Shown here one piece after another: positions 12,317 to 23,860 of a stretch of 64,000 nt of DNA (positions are counted from its first letter, which is position 1; every line of letters begins with the position of its first letter). The notes below the pieces were generated by a model. The model was not told the DNA's origin. It saw only the letters and a program-made list of their open reading frames with translations, and made no database searches. Source of the stretch: Fulvia fulva (Eukaryota; Ascomycota; Dothideomycetes; Mycosphaerellales; Mycosphaerellaceae); contig NC_063015.1 in assembly GCF_020509005.1 (NCBI RefSeq), positions 1,922,001 to 1,986,000 of the forward strand. The letters run 5' to 3'. A program made the position numbers and the translations under genes.

Positions 12317-14850
12317 CCTAAGAAGGATATGTTCTACTACGTATATAAGGCTATAGACTATAAGAGTGCCTAGTCGCCTAAGTGTCCCTTTAAGAAGTAT
12401 AAGAAGACTAGTAGCGGCGCTAATAACGCTACGAAGAACGTATCGATCTAGGTCGGTAACGTACTAGTAGAGCTTAAGGCTACCGAGTCGGGGGAAGCCT
12501 AGGCTCTAGTCGTATACGTACCGACTAGTAGCCTATACTCGCGTATAGTACTAATCCTCCGAAGACGGTACTACTAGAGCCTCCTAAGGTTACGCCCTTA
12601 TTATATTACCGTTATAGAGGAAAGAGGAACCCTATATAGTAGGAAATAGTAATTAGTAACATCCCTATAATCTTTAGTCCGGAGGTTATACTATATACTA
12701 TAAAGACGATAGACCTTCCGCTAAGAAGCTCGTACATTATAGTAGTAGGCGTAGCGGGTAGTAAGTTAGTACGTATTCTAATAGATCCCGGTACCGAGTC
12801 GCTATTTTATAATACGAAGTTTACGAAGAAATATCTATTACGAACACGACTACCTTAGGCTTAGAATATAGGCCTAGGAGCTAACCCTAAAGCATCTAGT
12901 CAAGCTACGGAATGTGTTAAGACTAAGGTCGACCTAAACGGTTATATCGAGGAAGTTAGTCACTTCGTTACTAACCTCGACTACGACTTCGTGTTTAGTA
13001 TACCCTAGTTCTAGAAGCACTACCCTATACTAGACTAGAGAGCTAATACATTTATATTTACTAAAAAGTACTATACGGATTATTACGATCCTTACTCTAC
13101 GACTATCGGCGGTACGAAGGTTCGTATATAGTACGCTATCCCTTATTTATAGACTCTAGAACCTAATATCTAGGTGTCTAGCATAACGATTAGCGAAGCC
13201 TACGAAGAAAACCTAGACGAAGGTTACCTTATTTAGGAAATAGGGACGCTTGACTCTAATAAGCTAGAGCCTACGAGTAAGGAACTTATTCACGATATTA
13301 GTATACGGCTAAGTACTATATTAGCTAAAGACAAGGCTATCTATATAAACAAGAAGCAAGCGACTATACGAGAAGTCAAATCCTTACTACCCTAATAGCT
13401 AAAGGACCTAAAGTACGGATTTGACCCGTCTATTGCTAAAGGCCTACCTCCCTATCGCCCCGAATTAGATTTAGCGATTGAATTCGTTAAAGGCGCTAAG
13501 CTGCCTTTTAAGCGTCCTTATTCTATGTCGAAACTAGAGCTCGATATGACTAAAGCCTACGTCGATAAGGAAGAAGCCGCTAGTAAAATCCGACGCTCTA
13601 CGTCCTAGATCGCTAGTCCTATTATTATTGTTAAGAAGCTAGGTAGAGGACTCCCTGTCTACGTAGACTATAGAGCTGTTAACGTTATTACCGTTAAGAA
13701 TAGGTACCCGATACCTCAAGTCCGTAAGACCCTAGCTCGTATAAGCGGCGTATAGTAGTTTACTACCTTAGACATTATTATAGCATTTAACGAGCTACGT
13801 ATCCGTAAAGGCGACGAATAGAAGACAGTCTTTACTACCCGATATAGTACCTACGAATAGCTTATAGTGCCATTTAGTCTCTATAACGTACTAAGCGCGT
13901 TCTAGGTATATATTAACAAAGCATTATATAGACACCTAGACGACTTCGTGTCTATATACCTAGACGACTATATCGTGTTCACGTATAGTTTATTTAAGAA
14001 ATACGTAAAACACGTACGTACTATTATTAGGTGTCTGATTAACGCTCGACTTCCTATAGACGTCTATAAGTACCGCTTCTTCTAGAAGAGTATCAAGTTC
14101 TTAGGACTAATTATTACTAATAAGGACATTTAGATAGATAAATCTAAGGTCTAGACTATTATAGATTAGGCTACTCTATAGAGCTTAAAGGATGTGCTGT
14201 CCTTCCTTAGGCTAGCTAACTTCTATAGGAGGTTCGTTAATAACTTTTCCGGTATCGTTATACCTTTAACCGACCTTATACGCGGCAACGTACTTAAGAA
14301 TCGTGAACCCTTCGTATAGAGCCTAGACTACTAAAGTGCGTTCGAGACCCTAAAGGTAGTATTCTATAAACGCCTAGTATTAGTATATTTTGATATTACT
14401 AAGCCCTACGTCGTAGAAACTAATTCCTTAGATAGGTATATAGCTAGCGTATTGTCTTAGGTTAGAGAGGACGGTGAATTGTATCCTATCGTATTCTACT
14501 CGATAAAGATAAACCTAGTAGAATATAATTACGAGATTTATAATAAGGAGCTAATAGCTATTATTAGAGCGTTCGAGGAATAGAGGCCGGAGCTAATAAG
14601 CGCTCCCTCTAAGGTTCTTACTGACTATAAGGGCTTAGAGTAGTTCATAACGACTAAGTAGCTGACCCGCCGATAAGCGCGCTAGAGCGAGTTCCTATCC
14701 GGGATCGACTTCTAGATAGAATATCGCCCTAGTAAGCTTAGGACAAAGCCCGACAGCCTTACGCGCCGTAGATAAGACATAGACGATAAGGATGATATAA
14801 AACATAGGTAGTAAGCTATATTAAAGCTACGTAATCTCCCTCCTAATATA

Positions 14851-17800
14851 GATAGATAGATATTTCATTAAGCTGTTATAGTGCCCTTTGGCCTATATAG
14901 CTATACTATCTTGTTTTCGTATATATAGAGGGGAAACCGTGTTAGTGAAAACCCCTCCTCCTTCCCGCCTGTCTTTTCCTCCTAGTTATTGTCTTAATTT
15001 TCCCTTGTTAGGGGTACGCTAGTGTTATAGGCCTACCCTAATGACTACCCTATCTGCCACCCCCTAGCTTCCGCCTCTTATCTATCTACTCCTCCGTCTC
15101 GCTAGCGAGGCTAAACTGCTAGAGGTATCCCTACTATAGTATCTACCGAGAGATTCGGCGAATGTTGCCTTTGTCCCTAATAATTGACTTATAGTCTCTC
15201 CTTCCCGCTTAGTGCCTCTAATTTCCCCTACCTCTCGCCTACTACGGGTATCGTAGTAGTATATGTTCTAGGTTTTGCGATAGGTAGCTACACTAGCAGG
15301 CTAGGCTATAGATGTCTAGTACGCGTCTTCTAAATAGGTAGGCCCTTAACCTAATATGTTCGGACCTGATTTGGATCGCTATGCTTGCCTCGGCCCTTGT
15401 CAGGTCCCTATATAGCTAGTAATTGTGTCTCTAGAAGGCTCGGAGCGCTATCGGGCCTATTGTCTTAGGGGGCTTCCTTTTCTAGTCCTACTCCTATAGG
15501 TAGCTCACTATCTATTCCGCTAGGCTTTAGGTCTTAGCCTTACTCCCGCCGGCCTAGCGAGTCCTACGCTCCTCCTCTTTTCGTGCTAGCCATTCGGTGC
15601 TTGTCTATATAGCCGTAAAGGTAGTAAGGTCATCCTCTTTTTGGCTTGTCCTATGTCCGGCCCCTCTCCGGTAGTAGCTTTCTATCTTATTCTTTACCTC
15701 CTAGATCGTAGTTTGTACTAGGTAACCTGTCGTCCTTGTCGCGTATTGAATTCTTATTCCCCGGATGTACTAGCCGATTAGTAGTGTTCCTGTCTCTATT
15801 TCTACCGTGCTTATTAACGTTGTCTTATATACGCCTAGTACCCTACGTAGGTTGCCTACCTATGTCCTGTTTAGGGGTTGCTCTATCCGTTTCGGGATCG
15901 GCTTGCCTACGCCTCCTATTCCCTAAATCTGTGCCCCGTATAGCATAGCTAGTCTAACGATCGCCTTATATATTACTCTTGCCTTGTCGAATGTTGCTCC
16001 CTATATAGATACCGTAAGTCTCTTTATCGAGGCTTCGTTAACTTGTACTCGACTCTAGGCTTTCTTAACCTATACATTCTAGCTTAGCTTCGGGTCGAGC
16101 TAGATCCCTAGTACTCGTAGCTCCGCTAATAGCTTTGTCTCGTAGCCTTAGATTCTTACCGCCGCCTTTATATTATAGTGTGTTCTCGCTTTACTAAAGT
16201 GTATAAGTTAGTACTTTTTAGGGGCGAACTAGGCACTATACTTCTTTGCCTACTCCTCGCATTTCTTGTACCTATCTTCGAGGAGGCGACAGTTCTCTTC
16301 TGTCGAGTCTGACTAGGCTAGGATGTTTATATCGTCTACGAACCCCGATACTAAGGTTTGCGGAGAGGTGAGTAGGGGGATTAGATTAGACATAAATATT
16401 AGAAACAGGATAGGGGAGAGAGTAGATCCCTAAGGTATTCTAGTCTCTACCTTTACCGGGTCGGACGTATACCTTCCTAGGACTAGGTATGTCGTCCGTT
16501 CCTAGAGAAAGGAGTAGACGAACGTCGTTGCCTACTAGGGGATGCCTTTCTACTATAGGATATATATTAGCCTTTAGTATAAGACGTTATCGAAGGCTCC
16601 TACGATGTCGAGGGATAGTAAGGACGCCGCTCGGTTCCTACCGTAGTACTAGAGGGTCTGAATTTGCTCCGTAATTAGCTCTATTACTATTAGTGTCGAT
16701 CGCTAGCTTCTTCCCCCTATTTGTATTACTAGGAGTACGTAGTTGTCCTTAGCTAGCTACGTAAGTCTCTAGGCTAACATCTTTTCTAGGACCTTCCCTA
16801 TCGTGTTTAGAAGTGCGATTAGTCTATACGACTTGGGCTAAGTATAGTCCTCCTTCTATAGCTTACGTAGTACTACTGTTATAGACTCTCTATACGGCTT
16901 CGGGTGATACCCTAGCCGTAGGTACGCGGTAAATAGGTTTGCTAGGCTCGGCGCGATCTCTTCTCTATACTCTTTTAGCAGTATATTTAGTATCCTATCT
17001 AGGCCTAGGGCTTTCCGTCCTTTTAGCTTACTTATAACTCCTATTACTATGTTAGAGCTAACCGCCTAATCTATATCTAGGGGTTCCGGGTATATACTCG
17101 GGTCGATATCCGTAAGGTCTGCCTCTACTTACGTCGAAAAGAAATGGTCGGCTAATACTTTTGCCTTGCCCCGGGGCGTAGCCTAGGCAATCCCTTCGCG
17201 GTCTACGATTAGGGGGAAGTGAGGGGTTTGCTACTCTTTAGGTAGTCGTGCCTATTTAGTAAGTCTCTATATCTATTCCGGGTTTTCTATAACGAGCCCG
17301 ATCGTCGCTCCCTAGTCCTATAGCTTGTCGCGTCTTATCTATGCCTTCTTCTCTTATGTCGCGCGACAGTATTGCTCCTACGTCTCTTAGGTATGCTCCT
17401 TCGTCTACTGTCGCCTTACCCTTCTAGCCTCCCTTACCTTCGTAGAGTATTTAGGGGTCTAGAAGGCCTTCTACTACGTTAAGGGCCGGAGTAACGGTGT
17501 ATATTGTTCCGCTACTTACTATATAACCGAGGTAATCTGTTCCGCTACTTGATCTAGCTAAGCTGTCGTCTCGAGTTCTCTATACTATAGTAGGTTCGCT
17601 ATTAGAAAGCCTCTTATATCGTCCTAGCGTGCCTTCTTCTAGTTACGGCGTGGTTCGCTTACTAGCTCCTCTATCGCCTTTACCCCTAGCGTCGTTTAGA
17701 TAGGGATATAGTCTGAGGAGGCTTCTAGCGCGTAGTTCGGTTGGTATTAGACTAGTCTCTCTTTAAGTTCTCGTAATAGAAAGTATAGGTCGATCGTGCT

Positions 17801-20800
17801 TATACTTGTACGGGCCTTCTACGTCTCTATTCCCTTTAGTATTACTAAGGCTATTCCGTAGCGTACGGTTATATCCAGTAGCTTTTCCCCTAGAAACGCG
17901 TACGGGGGAGTGAATTCGAGTCCCTACCGTAGGTAGTAGAGGTTAAAGTCGCCGAGGAGTACTTGCTTTATGTCTTGGCTTAGGGTCCGCTCTAGGTAGG
18001 CGAGGGTTCCTAGTTCCCTACTCGTCCGACCCCGCGGTAGCGGGTTATAAACGTTATAGATCTAGATAGGGCCTTGTGTCGTATCGATCTAGATTGATGT
18101 TATGTCTCCTAGGTTGCCCTACTACGGTAGTATAACCTTCTACGACTCAAGGTCTATAGTCTTGCTTACGTATATATATGTCCTCGGGATGACGCCTCGT
18201 TAGCCCGCGATTACGGTATAGTATCTCCGGTTATTACAAGTGGCTAGGAGTCCTTCGTAGGGGTTGACCTATAGTTCCTATACCGCGATAACGTAGTGCC
18301 GTAGCGGGTCTAGCTCTTATAGAAAGTAGCGCTAGACCTTGTCCCTACTTTTGTTTACGTTATACTATACGATAGTAATGTCGTCGTATAGTATTATTTA
18401 TTATCCGTAAGGTCTATTTCCGTACTAACCTACTGTGTCTCCTAAGCCTATATCTCGCTATCCGGCTAGCCCTAGGGCCGCTAGGGCGCCCTAAAGATTC
18501 GTATTTGGCCTAGTTCGTTAGCGGCCCGGTTAAGGTGTCGAGGCCTACCGGGAGGTAGATACGTTTGCGGTTAGGTTCCCTTGTTCGTCTCTTCTACCCT
18601 CTTCCTTTTACTCAGTTCGAAGCCCTTATATACGGTAGGTCCCTCCTACTACCGTTAGGGGTACCTAGCTAGTATAGAAATCCTTGCTTGTCTCGCTCGT
18701 TCTTATGCTACTATTCTAGTTAGGCATTAGCTTAAATACGCTAGGTGCCTTCTACCGTAGTATATATACCTACTCTCCTTTTTTAGGCATTCCCTTCCCT
18801 AGTGTAGGCCTACGTAGTAAGGATACCTTAGGGTCTTCTCCCCGTATTTTAGGGCTATATAACCGTACTGTTAGCATTAGAAGCATTGTAGTACCCTATA
18901 GCTACTCTAATAGATCTCCGTGTCTATTCTCTCGTAGTTCTAGAATAGCCTATTATCTAGTATCTAGTTAGCTTGTTCCGCTGTCTCTACCTAGATAATA
19001 AGCGATAAGTATGTCTTTTCTCGGTCTACTGTCTTATATAGCTATACCGCCTTCGTTAGTCGTACTCCTAGGGAGGTGTTCTAGTTCTATACTTAGAGGT
19101 AGGGAAGGTCTTCGACCTTAAATGTCCTAGGGACCCCGTAGGCGATAACGGTATACTGTTAGTAGGAGACTCGTACCGACTTCGCGACTTTAGTAGTCCA
19201 CTCCTTATAGGTCTCTAGCTTTCGTCTATTAGACTCTTATACGGTAAAGAGTCTTACTACGCCTATTGCCTCTACCCTCGCTCTAACTACCTCCTTTTAG
19301 CCGATTCTATCGACAATCTCCTTACTTATTAGGGCTGCGATTTCTTGTTTTTCCGCCGGATTAGTAATGTATAGGCGTACCGCCTTACTTACCTTTAGAG
19401 GGGGTTGATTCTTACCTACTACTACTATTACCTATATAGTTAGTCTCTAGGCTACCTTCTGTATTACTTATTAGATTGTTTTCGGGATTTAGTATAATAG
19501 CGCTTTTAGCGCTCCTAGTAGCTATACTATAGTGTTCTTATATGTCCGGGCTAGGTGTTCGCTATCCCCTAGCAAGTCTTCCGCCTCCGTATATAGGGTC
19601 GTCTACGCTATATTATTTGTCGTTAGCCTCTACTTTCTATATAGTAGGCCTTGGCTTATGTCCTAGGTTTTTCCTTAGTCTATTCCCCGGTTTAACTCTT
19701 AGTATAGAGTGTTCGTAAGGCTATAGCTCTCGTTAGTTACTATCCTTCGCTACTGTTCGGGGTCGCGCTTCCTAATTAGGCAGTTGTCCTCCGTAACTCC
19801 GTAACTCTAGGGTCTGCCTTTAGGGGAACGGAACCTTAGTTTTAGGGTTCTTTATACTACGATTGCGCCGCCGCTAGCGTAGGCGGGTCGCTACTACTTA
19901 ACTGGATTGCTCGCCTTAATAAGGGCTGTCGAATAATAAGGAAGGAATCGTATTTAGTAAGCTAGCTACGAGATAAGGTGACAAGTCTTAACCGCGCTTT
20001 CCTACTTATCTAGTACTACCGTATAGCCTCGTTTCGAGAGGTTAGCCCGGAGCAAAAGCTTCCCTCTACGCCCTCCCTCCCTATTTGTACCTTAAGCCAA
20101 TATCTACCTCTATAGGCCTAAGCCCTTTAGTGCTCTCTATTGACCGATATACGTATCCGTCCTCTCGGGCTATATAGACAGTGTTAGCCGTCGCTACTAG
20201 TATATACTACGCCCTAGGTTTTAACGCTCTTCGCGTTACCGTAGCCTATCTCTAGAAAGCGGCCGTCTATACCTCGTAGGTTTGCTCGGGGCACACACTA
20301 CGCCGGGTAGCGTACTCCTTACGTTTCTACCTACTAACTAATATGAAGTTCCTTATCGCCCTACCCTCGATCCTCCCCGATTATAGAACTAATCTACTTA
20401 TATTATACGTCTATTCCCCGTCCTAATAGCCGTCTTTTCCTTACTTAGGCTATCGTCTTTTCCTCGTCGCAATCTACTATATTAGACTAGGTACGTTATG
20501 TAGCGGGACAGGTAGTACCTTAGGTAAAACCCTCGTTCCTATACCGGGTGTTTAATAGGCCCTTATAGGCTTCGTCGCGTATCTACCTACCTACCGTATT
20601 GCCCGCTAGTAAACACTAGATTGTTTCGTAGTCCGCTCGACGCCGTTATATAGTCCGCTTAGTTGTTGTTCTATAGTCCGCTCGTCTAATGTTCGTCGCT
20701 TAGCCCGCTCGGTTTACGGTCTCCGGAGGTGAAAATTCTATACTTATACTAGAGGTGTCCTATCGAGCGTATAGGCCACGGTTCCGCGCCCTTCTTATAC

Positions 20801-21012
20801 GTAGAAAGAAGAGCGACTCGCTCCCGATACGAGTACACGCTCGTCGGATAGTTTTTATACCCGTTTTGCTAGTAGTCCTCTATTCGCCGCGGCTTCGCCT
20901 ACGTTACGCGCCCGTCGCGCCTACGACGCTCTAGCGTAAGGATACTTGGCTCTCTCGTAGCTAGACGAGAGGTTCGTAGCCGACACTACGTATAGGTGAT
21001 TCTCGTCGTCGA
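14851..21012 (-). mobile_element. Full-length LINE (Tad1-like) relic, antisense inside gypsy
   Basis: A 6162-bp insertion is bounded by the 13-bp duplication CCCTCCTAATATA (14838-14850 and 21013-21025), and the gypsy frame rejoins across it. The 3' end lies at the low coordinate and finishes in (ATCT)n tetranucleotides. Minus-strand translation shows a CCHC-type first ORF (about 19950-18600, QCF-QQYGHIALKYG) and a probable endonuclease region (about 18400-17300). RT follows, with SGFVDDINILA at about 16350 and LAMLYGAQI at about 15930. RIP has put TAG at Trp and Gln positions. Its 3' untranslated end resembles that of the young LINE at 23861-26836, so they belong to one family. Full length is inferred from the duplication, not from an alignment. 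Confidence 0.87.
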
Positions 21013-22970
21013 CCCTCCTAATATACGTAAGCGCTTAAAGCTATTAGCTATAACTACTCCGCGTACTACGGCCGACTAGTATTAATTAGTACTTTACGTA
21101 CTCGAAGTAAACGAGGCCTCTATCGAAGAACTTATCGAGGAAGCCTATACTAAAGACGAGCTAGCGTACGGTATTAAGAAGGCCCTAGACGATAATACTC
21201 GTACTTTACTACGAAACCTAGAAGGCTCTAGCTATATCTCGCTTAGCGACTATAAGTTAGACGGTGACCTAATCAAGATCTAAGGACGTATATACGTACC
21301 GTATAAGCTTCGTCCGGAGCTAATAGCGAGGTACTACAATACTCTATTAGCTAGGTATCCTAGGCGTAAGAAGATAGTCGACCTACTTACGCGTACGTAC
21401 TACTAGCCTAGTCTAGTAGTAGATATCGCTAAGTACGTTAAGAATTGTTACCTATATATACAATCTAAGGCTTTTTATAATACGTACTAAGGTATACTCC
21501 GATAGTTACCCGTACCCTCGGGTACCTATAAGAAGGTAGTACTCGATTACGTAGTAGAGCTACCGGATAGTTATAGTACTAAGGGCGTAAAGTATAACGC
21601 TATCCTCACCCTGACCTATAGACTTACTAAGAGGAAGCATCTTATGCCCGTAGTAGATTTGACCCCTAAGGTAGCGGCCGACGCCGTATTAAAGTACGTA
21701 ATTAAGGATTAGGGCCTATTCGATACGGTAGTATTAGACCGTAGTAGCTAGTAGGTAAGCTAATTCTATAAGGCTCTAATAGCGCGTCTAGCTATACGTA
21801 TAAAGATCTCGACTGCCTTTTACCCTTAGACTAATAGGTAGTCAGAACGTACGAACTAAGCTATAGAATAGTACCTACGCGCGTACGTTAACTATATATA
21901 GGATGATTAGGTCTAGTAGTTACCTATCGTAGAGTTTGCCCTAAACAATTAATAGAGCGCTACTATAGGTATATTACCGTTCTTCGTAACGCTAGGCCGT
22001 AATCCTCGAATAGAGGTATTACCTTAGGCTACGAGCGGTAACGGTACTAAGCTTCCGAAAGTATAGGCCTTATCGAAGTAGTACGTAGAAGATTTCGCGA
22101 CTTTTATAGAGAACGTTAACGTACACTACATTATATAGCTTAGATATACCTAAGAGCGGTACGTAGACACCGTAGCGAATATACGTAAGCCTATACTAAG
22201 ATACGCGATCGGCGATAAGGTTTAGCTAGATACTAGAAACATCCGTACTCGAAGGCCCTATAAGAAACTTGACTATAAGAATGTAGGTCCCTTTACGATT
22301 ACCCGTAAGATTAACGTAGACGTGTACGAGCTCGACCTTTAGGAAAGTATACGTATATACCCGAGGTTCTATACTAGTATACTACGCCTAGTAAACGACG
22401 ACCTATTCCCTAATCAAAGCTAAGGTCAACTACTTATCGAGGCCTCCGAAGGCGATAGCGAGGAGCTAGATAAATACGTAGTTAAGGCGATTATAGATAG
22501 TAGATAGACTAGTAGAGCTAAGAAGTATATAAAGTATACCGTCCGTTAGGAAGGTAGTACTATTATAGAAGTACCTTATAGTAAATTGAAAGGTAGTACC
22601 GAGGAAGCGATAGTAGATTATTATTATAAGAACCCGTTAGCGGCCGGTCTACTACCTAGATAGCGTAAGCCTAAAGGTTAGATATTAGACGATCTAGACA
22701 TTGTTACCGATAGTCGACCCTACGACGCCCGCGTAATATAGATATAACTTAAGGCAAGCTAAGGCTTAATATATAGTTAGCTTGTCTAAGGTACACTACG
22801 GTATAATATAGACTCGACTTAAGGCTTACTACGGCAAGATATATAGTCTCTCTACGGTTAACCCGACGTAAGCTAGCGCTTCCTAATAGTACGGTCCTTC
22901 CTTACGGATATATCCTACGGCGATATATTTCCGCGTACGAGGGCGTACGGCGGTTTAAGAAGGGGGGTGG

Positions 22971-23165
22971 TGTTACGGTTCACCTCGTAAGGCTATACTT
23001 AGTGTTACGTGACCTAGTACGCTAGCGCGCCCGGACCCTAGACCCTAACCTCGACGTTTACTTTATTACGGCTTCGCGACTTTCTTATCTTCTCTTCTTC
23101 GTAGAACTTATTCGATTCTAAGGTATTGATACGTTTACGCCCTATCTTACGCCTTGTCCGTATTA
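22971..23165 (+). repeat. 3' LTR of the gypsy chromovirus
   Basis: This 195-bp copy follows the purine-rich AAGAAGGGGGGTGG and starts TGTTACGGTTCACC. It retains TGTTACGTGACC where the 5' LTR has TATTACGTAACC, so the 5' copy is the more RIP-altered at that point. Confidence 0.9.
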
Positions 23166-23860
23166 ATCTAGTATAAGAATAGGGACAAGGTAGTATCCTT
23201 ACTTAGTCTAGACATATCGGGAGCCTTCGACTACGTATTATACCCGCGGCTACTCTATATCCTAAGGTCGAAAGGACTCCCTAAGTAGCTTATTAACTTC
23301 GTACGGTCCTACCTCTAAAACCGTAGCACGTCGATCCTACTCGGTTAGTATAAAAGCCTATTTTAAGCAGTCTATACTAGAATCCCGTAAGGCTTAACGC
23401 TAGTACCTATTCTGTTCCTCTTCTTTATAGCGACGCTACTCCTAGCCCTAGAATCCTAGAACACCGCTACGAGCGGCTTCGTAGACGATACAAATATCCT
23501 AGCGTAGTCTTTCTCGACTAAGGAGAACTATAGGCTACTAGAAGAGAAGTATAAGATCTACGAGGACTAGGCTAGGAGGTACGGGGCTCGGTTTACCCTA
23601 GAAAAGTACAATCTAATACACTTTACGCGCCGGCTACGGCTCTATATTATATAAGCTTCTATCTAGATATAGGGGTATACGACTAACCCGGTAAATTAGC
23701 TTAGGATCCTCGGACTATAGGTAGACCCGGCGCTACGGTAAAGGAAGTACGTATAGGCAATATTACGGAAAGCTAAACAGAATATAGTATTATACTAGAG
23801 GCTTACTACGTCTATATAGGGGGCGGACTTTCGGTAGTTACGACTTCTATATACGGCTAT
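23166..23860 (+). mobile_element. Old LINE relic, RT portion upstream of the insertion
   Basis: The translated plus strand gives LINE reverse transcriptase motifs with TAG stops: LLSLDISGAFDYV, then PILFLFFIATL and TSGFVDDTNILA at about 23465-23500. The protein sequence is close to that of the young LINE inserted at 23861. Its upstream part is missing because the gypsy LTR at 23165 abuts it. It resumes at 26851. Confidence 0.88.

Larger units (their letters stand above)
4145..23165 (+). mobile_element. Full-length gypsy chromovirus relic carrying three nested insertions
   Basis: Matching 195-bp LTRs lie at 4145-4339 and 22971-23165. Between them, after removing the solo LTR (4817-5336), Copia (6775-12316) and LINE (14851-21012), about 7 kb of internal sequence remains. 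It holds a gag frame (about 5390-6774, resuming at 12317), a protease (about 12720-13000, ILIDPGTESLFYNTKF), RT (about 13480-14060, DFVSIYLDDYIVF), RNase H (about 14330-14770), integrase (about 21270-21990) and a chromodomain-like end (about 22500-22660, YSKLKGSTEEAIVDYYYKNP). RIP has filled all frames with TAG stops. The bases flanking the two LTRs (GAAAG before, ATCTA after) do not match, and the flanks belong to different elements. Confidence 0.9.

Noticed and set aside
15736..16674. Plus-strand open frames of 61-70 codons
   Set aside because: They lie antisense to the RT of the minus-strand LINE and are chance gaps between RIP-made stops.
4145..23165. CRISPR array or bacterial operon features
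   Set aside because: The repeats are LTRs and LINE tails; spliced genes and RIP show a fungal nuclear genome.
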